A stretch of DNA of 37,946 bases from Paenibacillus caui (lineage in GTDB: Bacteria > Bacillota > Bacilli > Paenibacillales > Paenibacillaceae), in assembly GCF_019904135.1 (NCBI RefSeq), contig NZ_JAIOGQ010000037.1, positions 1 through 37,946 on the forward strand, in the 5' to 3' direction. Below the pieces are notes generated by a model that saw only the letters and a list, made by a program, of their open reading frames with translations, was not told the DNA's origin and did not search any database. Below, piece after piece: positions 1 to 7,001 of this stretch (position 1 is its first letter; the number at the start of each line of letters is the position of its first letter). The position numbers and the translations under genes were made by a program.

Positions 1-45
1 TTTCGTTGGAAGCAGTTTGATTTTAACCGTTATCGTTTGTGACAT
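1..45 (-). CDS. tnpB: TnpB (IS605-type RNA-guided nuclease), N-terminal start only
   Basis: Only the first fifteen codons are inside the window. They read MSQTITVKIKLLPTK, which matches the usual opening of TnpB proteins of IS605 elements. An AAAGGAG ribosome-binding site lies about eight bases upstream (53-58). The gene follows tnpA on the same strand, the normal IS605 order. Whether the rest is intact cannot be judged here. Confidence 0.65.
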   Translation of the reverse strand, partial: MSQTITVKIKLLPTK

Positions 46-76
46 TTCAGTCTCCTTTCGGCAAATATCAATCGAT

Positions 77-482
77 TCACCCCCTTGTTTTTTGTTGTTC
101 AACATAACGCTTAATCGTTGCGCTCGGGTACGTTCCCTGCGGTAGATACGAAATAGGAACGTGTCCATAGGCTCGGCAAATGCCCTAGATGAGGAAATTC
201 CTCTCTTAACTTTTTAGAAGTCACTCCTTTGATTTTTGCCATAATATCAGCCGGACTAAGCGTTGGTAGTGCATTAAGAAACATATGTGCATGGTCTTTG
301 TCACACTCTAAAGCAACAATGACAATTTTCAATTCTTCGCATATTTCTTGTACCAACTGTTTAAAGCGTTCCTCTACATCAGTACGAAGGAATATTTTTC
401 TTCTATACCGAGGACAAAAAACGAAATGATAGTTGATTAATGATACGGTTGTGTTTGTTCTTCTATATTCGTTCATATACAC
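77..482 (-). pseudogene. tnpA: IS200/IS605 transposase TnpA, frameshifted before the catalytic tyrosine
   Basis: This is a Y1 HUH transposase that cuts and joins single-stranded DNA. The reading frame opens MNEYRRTNTTVSLINYHFVF and carries the HUH motif in the segment DKDHAHMF. The frame then ends early at 111 after the residues GNVPERND. If one base of the GGG run at 126-128 is removed, the frame continues as PSATIKRYVEQQKTRG and stops at 77-79. That tail contains the expected catalytic tyrosine (codon 104-106). The protein as written therefore lacks the nucleophile and should be inactive. A sequencing error in the GGG run is the main alternative. No clear ribosome-binding site precedes the start, which is common in this family, where a hairpin controls tnpA translation. 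Confidence 0.8.
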
Positions 483-541
483 ATTGTATCCATTTTATTT
501 ATAAACTGAAACGGACATGCAATAAAAAAGAGTGAAATTTT

Positions 542-624
542 CGGATACTTGAAGCGCCACAAACCTTTCAGTTCTTAGGGCACTCGTATCCGACCTCACT
601 ATCATCCCACCCCTAAAGGGGGTG
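542..624 (-). repeat. Stem-loops at the tnpA-proximal end of the IS element
   Basis: Two inverted repeats lie upstream of tnpA. The outer pair is CGGATAC at 542-548 with GTATCCG at 586-592, enclosing a second partial stem. The second is CACCCC at 608-613 with GGGGTG at 619-624. IS200/IS605 elements use imperfect hairpins at their left end for TnpA recognition, and IS200 itself also has hairpins that block read-through transcription and tnpA translation. Which role each hairpin plays here cannot be told from sequence alone. Confidence 0.5.
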
Positions 625-697
625 CTATCGCACCGTAGTGGGCTTTCCCGTTCGGAAAATCTGTAAAAAGACAGGCACTTCGCTTTCAGAACAGGAA

Positions 698-736
698 AAG
701 GCCCCGGTTCTGCTTCCATAAGCAGCCCGGGGCCTT
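698..736 (-). terminator. Rho-independent terminator of the dgt gene
   Basis: A perfect ten-base stem, AAGGCCCCGG at 698-707 with CCGGGGCCTT at 727-736, encloses a loop containing a second small stem. On the minus strand it is followed by a short T-rich stretch. It lies about 40 bases beyond the stop of the dGTPase gene. Confidence 0.75.
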
Positions 737-775
737 GTGCTTTATGCCGGTGATTCATCCTGCCTGTCCGATTGG

Positions 776-2185
776 CTAGTCCAGATCGTAAATCGTACCG
801 ACCTTAAGTCCGTACAGCTCATTGTATATTTTTTCGGCGTAGGCGTCCGTCATTCCCGCAATATAATCGATAATCATGTGCTCCCAAGTCCAGATTGGAT
901 TTGCCTTTCGCTGATCCGCGTCAAAACGCCGCAGCCAGTCGCCGGGAATGATTGATTTTGACGTTTCGGGATCGACAAAAGCGTCCCACAGCCGTTTGAT
1001 GACCCAGGCGCTCCGCTTCTGCAAACGCTGGACCCTGAGGTCGCGGATCATCGTGACCCAGGCGAAGCTTTTCAGCACGCTGACCGTCCGCAGCATGTCT
1101 TCATCCTCGTAGCCCTCTTTTACAAATGTAACCTTCTGCCAGTTGCCGTCCGCAATGACGCCAAGACTGCCTACAAACAGGCTGACCCAATAGGCCTTAA
1201 CCTCCCGCCGGGTCCGGGAATAATCATGGTTGCAGGTCGGCATTTTGCTATTCCAGATTTTCAGGAAAGACGACAGCACTTCCTCTACCTTGACCTGGAC
1301 CTTTTCCGGCGTCCATCCATCCCAGAAAAAGTCGTCCAGCGTCATGATTTTCTCCACAATCAGTCTCTGGATGTGCGAGTCTTTGAGGAAATGCTCATGC
1401 ACCTCGATTTTGCCCGCCTTAATTCCGTCTTCCAGATCGTGCGCCGAATAAGCGATATCGTCGCACAGATCCATAAGCTGGGCTTCCAGCGTCTTCTTTC
1501 CTTCCGGAATTGCCCAGCGGTCCCGGATGAAGGAAATATACTGCCACTCATGCTGATACAGGCCTTTCTTGTTCTCCGTTCCAGGATAAGGATACTTGTT
1601 GGTCCCGAGCAGGACGGCGTCGGACAGATTCAGGCCGTCGATATTTTCGCGCTTCTCCAAAAACATCATGAGCCGGAAATTGTGCGCATTGCCTTCAAAA
1701 TGCTCGTATTTCCGCCGGATCGCCTCCCGCGTTCGCGCTGCTTCGGCAGGCGAAACCTTGCGGCCGTTAAGCGCCTGCTTGATCTTGTCCTCAATCAGCT
1801 TCTCCAGTATCCCTTCCAGTACTTCTTCCCCTTTATGGCCAAAGGGAGGATGGCCGAAATCATGGCTGATCGCCGCGCACTCCACAACCTCCGGGTCAAT
1901 AATAAGGCCCGGGTGCCCTGCTCTTTCCGTAGCCACCGCCGGGTAAGCCCGGAGCAAGCTCCGTGCCGCTTCCCTGGCAATCTGGGCAACCTCCAGCGAA
2001 TGCGTCAGCCTTGTGCGGTAATAATCGCCCGTCCCCGCCCCGAATACCTGCGACTTGCCCTGCAGGCGCCGGAAGGTCGGCGAGTGAATCAGGCGCGAAT
2101 AATCGCGCTCGAACGTCGCGCGGTTGGTCTCATGTCCGATATTATCGGGATACTGCCGATGTTGTCTCAATTCCTGGATATTCAT
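776..2185 (-). CDS. dgt: dGTPase-like deoxynucleotide triphosphohydrolase (HD domain)
   Basis: The 469-residue protein belongs to the HD-domain dNTP triphosphohydrolases, which split dNTPs into deoxynucleoside and triphosphate in the cytoplasm. Metal-binding residues are visible as H62 in RLTHSLEVAQIAR, H108-D109 in ISHDFGHPPFGHKGEE, and a distal Asp in the segment DLCDDIAYSAHDLEDG. The opening has the family pattern NRATFERDYSRLIHSPTFRRLQ. The start at 2185 (MNIQELRQ) is chosen because GAGGAG lies just upstream. An in-frame ATG 57 bases earlier lacks such a site and would add an unusual hydrophobic tail. The gene stands alone, with a terminator behind it and a palindromic repeat about 58 bases upstream. 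Substrate preference (dGTP or others) cannot be read from the sequence. Confidence 0.88.
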   Translation of the reverse strand: MNIQELRQHRQYPDNIGHETNRATFERDYSRLIHSPTFRRLQGKSQVFGAGTGDYYRTRLTHSLEVAQIAREAARSLLRAYPAVATERAGHPGLIIDPEVVECAAISHDFGHPPFGHKGEEVLEGILEKLIEDKIKQALNGRKVSPAEAARTREAIRRKYEHFEGNAHNFRLMMFLEKRENIDGLNLSDAVLLGTNKYPYPGTENKKGLYQHEWQYISFIRDRWAIPEGKKTLEAQLMDLCDDIAYSAHDLEDGIKAGKIEVHEHFLKDSHIQRLIVEKIMTLDDFFWDGWTPEKVQVKVEEVLSSFLKIWNSKMPTCNHDYSRTRREVKAYWVSLFVGSLGVIADGNWQKVTFVKEGYEDEDMLRTVSVLKSFAWVTMIRDLRVQRLQKRSAWVIKRLWDAFVDPETSKSIIPGDWLRRFDADQRKANPIWTWEHMIIDYIAGMTDAYAEKIYNELYGLKVGTIYDLD

Positions 2186-2242
2186 ATGCTGCACTCCTCT
2201 GTTTCTATGCAAAAGATAAAGTATAGGAAATACACCGATCAC

Positions 2243-2444
2243 GATTCTATATAAGTTGAACCAATAATGGAATCATGCTTCACTGCGAAGATGGATAGTT
2301 CCTACGATCGCTGTTCCCCCCGGATTTCATTGAATAAGCTGAATATGGGGAAATCCGGGGGCAAAGGCGAACGCTTCGCTTCTTCAGAATCCATCCATCT
2401 TCTCCGTTCTCTATGATGTTCTTTAGTTCAACTTATATAGAATC
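2243..2444. repeat. 202-bp palindromic repeat element (MITE-like)
   Basis: The element is bounded by perfect 19-bp inverted repeats, GATTCTATATAAGTTGAAC at 2243-2261 and its complement at 2426-2444. Nested inside are GAAGATGGAT (2287-2296) with ATCCATCTTC (2393-2402), and CCCCCGGATTTC (2317-2328) with GAAATCCGGGGG (2350-2361) around a 21-base loop. The whole piece can fold into one long imperfect hairpin in either strand. It has no open frame of note. The form suggests a non-autonomous mobile element or an extragenic palindromic repeat; copy number must come from a genome search. Confidence 0.75.
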
Positions 2445-2936
2445 CGTATGCTCTATTGACTAACCTATAAATGCCAGACTTATAACAGCGCTCCAAAGCG
2501 GGGATTCTGCTGTAAGGGGATAAGCCGTGACCCTAAATTTCGTAAAAAGCTTAACATCAAACAATGAGGGTTCGGCCCTTTCTTAGAAAGCAAGCAGTGC
2601 TTTATGCTATTGTAGCCGCGGCGGACCGGAACTTAAAGAGTTAATTTTCAGCCGGTCATTTTCAACCTGATTGTATGCAGTTACAATAATATATGAAATG
2701 AGCATTTTCAAATTTGCAGACTTTGCGGCAAAAGAAAGCGGAATTAGCAGCCCGCATCAACATGTTTCGGTTAAACTTGCAGTAACCTTACCAGCTCATC
2801 TATCCTGAAAATAATTGTTACCCTCCGGTCAATGTTTATTGTTCAGGGCAGCTGCGCTGCATTTTCATCATCCGTGGACGCATTAGCGGCATGGATGTCT
2901 AATTTACATTTTATAAATAAAGGAGATTCCATTCCT
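2445..2936. other. Intergenic region, no gene seen
   Basis: No convincing coding frame, RNA gene or strong terminator was found between the palindromic repeat and the small protein gene at 2937. The last 50 bases become A+T-rich and hold the ribosome-binding site AAAGGAG of the next gene. The promoter of the 2937-4013 pair should lie here, but I could not single out a good -35/-10 pair. Confidence 0.5.
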
Positions 2937-3149
2937 ATGCCTATTACGAGAGAGCTTCTGACCGATGCCGATTTTCAGGAAGCTGCGGACCTGAAGCTGC
3001 GCATCCGCGTGTTCCGCGATGATCATCTGATTGACGCAAGCACGCTTATCATCCGCTTCACCGGCGAAACCGTGATCACGCAGTCCGGTGTCAGCGATCT
3101 GTCTTATCATCCCCGCCGGGAATGCCAGTTTTATGAAATCCGCAAGTAA
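2937..3149 (+). CDS. Small hypothetical protein (70 aa)
   Basis: The frame starts MPITRELLTDADF at 2937 behind AAAGGAG about eleven bases upstream. An earlier in-frame ATG at 2832 has no ribosome-binding site and adds a non-homologous-looking leader. The protein is charged, with no signal peptide, membrane segment or cysteine motif. It contains a predicted beta-rich stretch (LKLRIRVFRDDHLI, then STLIIRFTGETVITQ), which suggests a small soluble beta fold. I do not recognise the family. It ends 15 bases before the sulfurtransferase gene and is very likely co-transcribed with it. Confidence 0.65.
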   Translation: MPITRELLTDADFQEAADLKLRIRVFRDDHLIDASTLIIRFTGETVITQSGVSDLSYHPRRECQFYEIRK

Positions 3150-3164
3150 CAGGAGGCCTGAACG

Positions 3165-4013
3165 ATGAATGATATTGTTTCGAAAAAATGGGTGCTGGCG
3201 CGCATGTACGAGCCCGATCTCGTCATCGTGGACTGCCGTTCCGAGCTGTCCCGTCCCGGGGCCGGACGGCAGGCTTATGACGAGAGCCACATTCCGGGCG
3301 CCGTGTATCTCGATCTGGAGCAGGATTTGTCTGCCGAGATCAGCGCCCACGGCGGAAGGCATCCGCTGCCGGAGCCGCAGGTTCTGGCTGCGCGGCTCAG
3401 CCGCGCCGGCATTGGCAACCAGTCGCGCGTCGTCGCCTATGACGATCAAGGCGGCATGGTCGCAGCGCGGCTGTGGTGGCTGCTCCGCTGGCTGGGCCAT
3501 GAAGCCGTGTCCGTCATGGACGAAGGCTTCACGGTCTGGAAAGCCAGCGGCTTTCCGGTTACGACAGACCAGCGCGTGGTCGTGCCGGCCACGTTCGCAC
3601 CGAGTGTTCAGCCTGCGATGCTGGCTGACGTTAGCGAGGTGCGGGAGGCGCTTGGAGACGAGCACGTGCTGCTCGTCGACTCGCGCGAAGCGGGGCGCTA
3701 CGCGGGACTGGAAGAACCGATCGACAAAGCCGCCGGGCACATTCCCGGCGCGATCAACCGGTTCTGGAAGGACGTGCTGGACGAGCGCGGCGCGTGGAAA
3801 GCGGAGCCGGAGCTTCGCGAGCAGCTTGCGCCGGTCACCGAGGCGCTGGACAAGGGCCGCGAGGTGATCGTGTACTGCGGCTCCGGCGTCAGCGCCTGCC
3901 CGAACGTGCTGGCGCTCCACCGGCTCGGCTATCCGCAGGTGAAGCTGTATCCAGGTAGCTGGAGTGACTGGATTAGCTATGAGGAGAATCCGATTGCGAC
4001 GGGGAAAGAGTAA
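3165..4013 (+). CDS. Two-domain sulfurtransferase (thiosulfate / 3-mercaptopyruvate type)
   Basis: The 282-residue protein has two rhodanese domains in tandem, about residues 5-130 (catalytically silent) and 150-280. The active-site loop in the second domain reads YCGSGVSA, with the persulfide-forming cysteine at residue 238. The CGSGV(S/T)A loop is typical of 3-mercaptopyruvate sulfurtransferases, while CRKGVT is typical of thiosulfate enzymes, so the former substrate is more likely. Family landmarks DCRSELSRPGAGRQAYDESH and GHIPGAINRFW are present. The start ATG follows AACAGGAGGCCTGAACG. It transfers sulfane sulfur to thiol or cyanide acceptors in the cytoplasm. Its partner is the small upstream protein; a hairpin follows the stop. 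Confidence 0.88.
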   Translation: MNDIVSKKWVLARMYEPDLVIVDCRSELSRPGAGRQAYDESHIPGAVYLDLEQDLSAEISAHGGRHPLPEPQVLAARLSRAGIGNQSRVVAYDDQGGMVAARLWWLLRWLGHEAVSVMDEGFTVWKASGFPVTTDQRVVVPATFAPSVQPAMLADVSEVREALGDEHVLLVDSREAGRYAGLEEPIDKAAGHIPGAINRFWKDVLDERGAWKAEPELREQLAPVTEALDKGREVIVYCGSGVSACPNVLALHRLGYPQVKLYPGSWSDWISYEENPIATGKE

Positions 4014-4045
4014 GTCGGGAGGCACATAGCAGTATCTAAAATTTG

Positions 4046-4087
4046 AATACATCGCCATGTGGGCCGCGCGCCTTGGGCGATGTATTT
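4046..4087 (+). terminator. Probable terminator after the sulfurtransferase gene
   Basis: An eleven-base stem, AATACATCGCC at 4046-4056 with GGCGATGTATT at 4076-4086, encloses a G+C-rich loop and ends in a short interrupted T run. It lies 33 bases after the stop. Confidence 0.6.
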
Positions 4088-4270
4088 GTTATGCTCGAAG
4101 TCAACAAGTAGTCAACACTCAACTCTTGAAAGTACTTACATGAAGCTCTGAAACGAGCGTGCATTTTTATTCATTATGATGTCTTATAGGGCGGCGATGC
4201 GTGAACTCATATATAATTTTTAATATTTATAACTCTGCTAATTAATTGTACTAGAAAGGCGAGGATAGTT

Positions 4271-4558
4271 ATGATCCAGTGGTTTCGACATTTACCGTAT
4301 AAACATATGGAGTTGTCAGAATGGACACCTTTCATTCAAAATGATTGGTTTCGAGAGCATTATATGAAATTTGCTTATTTATTGATGGTTATTTTTATAC
4401 TGGCACCCATGTGGTTCGCGGACGGGTTCACTTTTGTTGCGAATATCCCACTTATTCCAGTTATTGTCCTTGTGTTTATCATACATGAAATCATTCACAT
4501 TCTTGTTATATACACTAAAGGCAACATCAGCTTAACATTAGAGGAGGAACGAAAATGA
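4271..4558 (+). CDS. Truncated membrane protein with HEXXH motif (DUF3267-like)
   Basis: The 95-residue frame has two hydrophobic segments (about residues 35-50 and 57-80) and the zinc-binding-type motif HEIIH at the end of the second. That is the layout of the N-terminal half of DUF3267 proteins, putative membrane zincins normally about twice as long. Here the frame ends as LTLEEERK, encoded by the ribosome-binding region of the next gene, and its stop overlaps the next start as ATGA. The C-terminal half is missing, so this is probably a deletion relic. The DNA is also more A+T-rich than its neighbours. Ribosome-binding site GCGAGGAT precedes the ATG, so the fragment may still be translated and coupled to the downstream acetyltransferase. 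Family assignment is tentative. Confidence 0.6.
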   Translation: MIQWFRHLPYKHMELSEWTPFIQNDWFREHYMKFAYLLMVIFILAPMWFADGFTFVANIPLIPVIVLVFIIHEIIHILVIYTKGNISLTLEEERK

Positions 4559-5064
4559 TCAAACTGAGGGAAGCGCTGTTTGAGGACTTGCCGGAAATGC
4601 TCGACATCTACAATGAAGCGGTTCTGAATTCCACCGCCACTTTTGACCTGCAGGCTCAGACGCTTGAGGAACGGACGGTCTGGTTCGATAAATACGGCGA
4701 AAACTATCCGCTTATCATTGCGGAGCTTCATGGAAAAGTCGCCGGCTACAGCAGCCTCAGTCCGTTCAGGGCCAAGCCCGCCTACGCCTATTCCACGGAG
4801 CTGTCCGTTTACATCGCCTCCGAATTTCGGGGCCAGGGCATCGGCAGCGTGCTGGTGGCCGAAATTTTGAAGCGCGCTGCCGAGCTCGGTTATCATAACG
4901 TCGTAAGCGGCGTGGTCGGCGGAAATGAAGCAAGCCGCAAGCTGCACGAAAAATTCGGTTTTGCCTATATTGGCTGTTTTAAAGAAGTGGGCCTGAAGTT
5001 CGGGGAATGGCAGGATGTGCATTTTTACCAGCTTTTATTGAACAAAGACGGTAATAACGGATAA
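4555..5064 (+). CDS. GNAT N-acetyltransferase (phosphinothricin acetyltransferase-like)
   Basis: The 169-residue protein has the GNAT fold. The acetyl-CoA loop is visible as RGQGIGSVL (about residues 94-102), following the beta strand STELSVYIASEF. The segment VGGNEASRKLHEKFGF is the standard C-terminal GNAT signature. The opening IREA-like MIKLREALFEDLPEMLDIYNEAV and the tail EVGLKFGEWQDVHFYQ place it in the Pat/YwnH/MnaT subfamily. Members acetylate amino groups of small amino-acid-like toxins such as phosphinothricin or methionine sulfoximine. AGGAGG lies eight bases before the ATG. It overlaps the truncated upstream frame by four bases. The true substrate is unknown. Confidence 0.85.
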   Translation: MIKLREALFEDLPEMLDIYNEAVLNSTATFDLQAQTLEERTVWFDKYGENYPLIIAELHGKVAGYSSLSPFRAKPAYAYSTELSVYIASEFRGQGIGSVLVAEILKRAAELGYHNVVSGVVGGNEASRKLHEKFGFAYIGCFKEVGLKFGEWQDVHFYQLLLNKDGNNG

Positions 5065-5076
5065 TTTCCAGTTCGA

Positions 5077-5209
5077 CTATAACGGCCTTACAACAGACTC
5101 TCTCGCAAAAGGAGTCGATTCAGCTTCCGACAATGCAAACTGGCTTGTCTTCTCCCCCCCAGATCGCCTGCTCATTTCATGCTGCGGGAAAGTCCTCTTC
5201 CATTTCCTT
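5077..5209 (-). pseudogene. Flavodoxin-domain protein remnant
   Basis: On the minus strand, directly behind the membrane protein gene, two short pieces match the intact flavodoxin gene at 6479-6955. The first reads KEMEEDFPAA against KEMKEAFPAA. The second reads EKTSQFALSEAESTPFAR against VKASRFALSEAKIDGFCAR. The roughly 32 residues that separate these pieces in the intact protein are gone, and stops interrupt the frame. The DNA similarity is also direct: GCTTCCGACAATGCAAAC occurs at 5133-5150 and nearly unchanged at 6513-6530. The fragment shows that the gene order membrane protein then flavodoxin once existed here too. Confidence 0.65.
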
Positions 5210-5771
5210 ATGAGTCCTTTTGATTCGAAGCAGTGGTTTCCTTAGGTACGCGCGGCCATAACGTATAACTGAAGCTGATCAGAAAATCGATAACCAGCAC
5301 TACCGACCATAGACGGATCACCTGCAGCAAAGCTTCCGTTTGGCTGTCCTCGTTGACCCACAGGATGATGCCGTACAGCAAACTGCACCCGATAGCCCAC
5401 GACACCAGGTGAAGGAACCAGCCATGCCGTTGGTTTCTGGCGTGCTCCTTCCCGAATTTGGCCTTTTTCACAGGGGCAGGTCCTCCTGCGAAACGGTGCG
5501 CAAAGCGGATGTCCGCCCATCGGACCATGCGATGTCCATAAGTGATCGAGACACCAATATAGACGGCCGCAAGACCGTGCGCGAAACCGGCTGCTGCACC
5601 GCGCTGTAAATCAACGACCGTCACTCCGAGAAGGATTAAATCTACAACCGGGGTCAAGAGTAGCAGCACCATTCCCGTCTTATTTAGCCTTAAAAGGTAT
5701 CGGCACACCAGTCCGGCAAGCACGAATAACCAAAAGGCGATTTCGCAGCCGACGATAAAGACGGATAACAT
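5208..5771 (-). CDS. Hypothetical integral membrane protein (187 aa)
   Basis: About five hydrophobic segments are visible: near residues 5-25, 32-52, 62-80, 120-138 and 148-170, separated by a basic cytoplasmic loop around residues 85-115 (FAHRFAGG, KKAKFGKEHARNQRHG). There is no transporter or enzyme motif I recognise. AGGAGC lies about ten bases before the ATG. The gene is divergent from a TetR regulator and shares with it a 100-bp region holding a palindromic candidate operator over its -10 box, so repression by that TetR is likely. It is followed by a decayed flavodoxin gene. Confidence 0.75.
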   Translation of the reverse strand: MLSVFIVGCEIAFWLFVLAGLVCRYLLRLNKTGMVLLLLTPVVDLILLGVTVVDLQRGAAAGFAHGLAAVYIGVSITYGHRMVRWADIRFAHRFAGGPAPVKKAKFGKEHARNQRHGWFLHLVSWAIGCSLLYGIILWVNEDSQTEALLQVIRLWSVVLVIDFLISFSYTLWPRVPKETTASNQKDS

Positions 5772-5790
5772 CGTATATCCAGCTCCTTTT

Positions 5791-5808
5791 TAATACAATC
5801 GTATTATA
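5791..5808. promoter_or_regulatory. Candidate TetR operator over the -10 box of the membrane protein gene
   Basis: The palindrome TAATAC-AATC-GTATTA occupies 5791-5806. On the minus strand the sequence TATAAT at 5803-5808 would be the -10 element of the leftward gene, so the palindrome overlaps that promoter. The site is in the only intergenic region between the regulator and its presumed target, as is usual for TetR-type autoregulatory pairs. Confidence 0.55.
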
Positions 5809-5830
5809 AAGCATGGTTATTATAACACAC

Positions 5831-5866
5831 TTGTGCTAAAAAACAATCCTGACTATAATAAAACTA
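5831..5866 (+). promoter_or_regulatory. Promoter of the TetR gene, predicted to make a leaderless mRNA
   Basis: TTGTGC at 5831-5836 and TATAAT at 5854-5859 are 17 bases apart, an optimal sigma-A spacing. The predicted transcription start seven bases after the -10 element is 5866, the A of the ATG that opens MPKIVDHQKRK. No Shine-Dalgarno sequence precedes that ATG. Confidence 0.6.
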
Positions 5867-6459
5867 TGCCGAAAATCGTGGATCATCAAAAACGTAAAGA
5901 ACAATTAGCGGAAGCGACTTGGCGGGTAATCCGACGGGAAGGTCTGGAAGGTTTCTCTGCTCGTCGCATAGCGAATGAAGCGGGGATATCTCTTGGATCG
6001 CTGCGCCATTATTTTGAGACCCAAGCCGAGCTGCTTACGTTCTCTATGCAGCTTGTCACGCAGCGAGTTAATTCACGCATAGAGCTGCTGCCGTTTACCG
6101 GGGATATCCGCCGCGACATCGAGATGATTATCGCGGAATTGCTTCCGCTTGACGAGCAGCGCTTGGCCGAAGCCGAATTATGGCTCACTTTTGCCGGTAA
6201 AGCAATCTCCAATCCAGCTATCCGCGCGATAAGCCTCGAAATACACGACGAGCTCTATGACGGGTTCCGGAGAATGATCGACAGCCTGATCCTGCAAAAG
6301 CTGGCTAAAGCCGGGATCGACGCCGAGCATGAGACGAAGGGACTGCACGCGTTGGTAGACGGCTTGGTCGTTCATCGGACGATTTTTCCGGAACGGGTAC
6401 GTGAAGAGGACTTGATGCGAATCGTTTCCAATCATTTGGATCGCATTTTCAAGGGTTGA
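5866..6459 (+). CDS. TetR-family transcriptional regulator
   Basis: The 197-residue protein opens MPKIVDHQKRKEQLAEATWR and carries the TetR helix-turn-helix at about residues 20-55 (GFSARRIANEAGISLGSLRHYF). The opening resembles that of the PksA/BetI-type branch. The C-terminal ligand-binding domain is all helical. The start at 5866 is preferred over an in-frame ATG-like start further upstream (5833), which lies inside the promoter and would add an odd tail. It is divergent from the membrane protein gene at 5208-5771 and probably represses it. It converges on the flavodoxin gene with a 19-base gap. The ligand is unknown. Confidence 0.85.
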   Translation: MPKIVDHQKRKEQLAEATWRVIRREGLEGFSARRIANEAGISLGSLRHYFETQAELLTFSMQLVTQRVNSRIELLPFTGDIRRDIEMIIAELLPLDEQRLAEAELWLTFAGKAISNPAIRAISLEIHDELYDGFRRMIDSLILQKLAKAGIDAEHETKGLHALVDGLVVHRTIFPERVREEDLMRIVSNHLDRIFKG

Positions 6460-6478
6460 GGGGGTTTCCGGAAGGCAG

Positions 6479-6955
6479 CTAAGAGAAACGCGCGCAAAAC
6501 CCATCGATTTTTGCTTCCGACAATGCAAACCGGCTGGCCTTCACTCCCGCAACCTGTTTGAGTATCCATTTTTCCATCACATGAAGTTTGGAATAATTGA
6601 ATTCATACCCGAAGATTTCCTTGGCGATGGCGTGCTCGTATAATGCTGCTGGAAAAGCTTCTTTCATTTCCTTAGCCAGCATTTTGGAGTCGGGATGGCC
6701 GGCGCATATAAATAACCCCACTTTCTTTGCAAGCAGCGTCGGCAAGTACTTGTTTATGCATTTCGTCAGTTCCTTCTGTATATGTCCCATATAAATCGAT
6801 CCGCCTATAATGACTGTGTCATACCCCTCAAGAGCCGGAACCTTTTCCCGACTAATATTAACGGCATGAACCATGCCCGCCAGTTTTTGCTTCAGCAGGT
6901 TCACCGCTTTTTCCGTCGTACCATGCTTGGTTGTGTACATGATGAGCGTAGCCAT
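6479..6955 (-). CDS. Flavodoxin-domain protein (HemG-like)
   Basis: The 158-residue protein starts MATLIMYTTKHGTTEKAV, where TKHGTTEK is the FMN phosphate-binding loop. The segment YDTVIIGGSIYMGHI and the loop FICAGHPDS provide the flavin-ring contacts typical of the flavodoxin-5 / menaquinone-dependent protoporphyrinogen oxidase group. It is probably a cytoplasmic FMN redox protein. The start at 6955 is chosen because GGGAGGG lies upstream; an in-frame ATG 57 bases earlier is inside the tail of the upstream gene. It is the last gene of the unit TetR - membrane protein - flavodoxin. Its redox partner is not known. A related but destroyed copy lies at 5077-5209. Confidence 0.82.
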   Translation of the reverse strand: MATLIMYTTKHGTTEKAVNLLKQKLAGMVHAVNISREKVPALEGYDTVIIGGSIYMGHIQKELTKCINKYLPTLLAKKVGLFICAGHPDSKMLAKEMKEAFPAALYEHAIAKEIFGYEFNYSKLHVMEKWILKQVAGVKASRFALSEAKIDGFCARFS

Positions 6956-7001
6956 TCTTCCAATCCCTCCCGGGTTATGATTTTTGTTTGCCGCCCCCAC
7001 C

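Larger units (their letters stand above)
1..660 (-). mobile_element. IS200/IS605-family insertion sequence, partial
   Basis: The segment carries a Y1-type tnpA, the first codons of tnpB behind it on the same strand, and stem-loop sequences upstream of tnpA as expected at the left end of an IS605-type element. The element runs out of the window on the left, so its right end is not visible. The boundary near 660 is approximate, because these elements have no terminal inverted repeats or target duplications to mark it. tnpA is frameshifted, so this copy probably cannot move by itself. Confidence 0.75.

Noticed and set aside
1226..2254. 342-codon plus-strand frame opposite dgt
   Set aside because: No motif, no ribosome-binding site, and the minus-strand frame has intact HD-family metal ligands.
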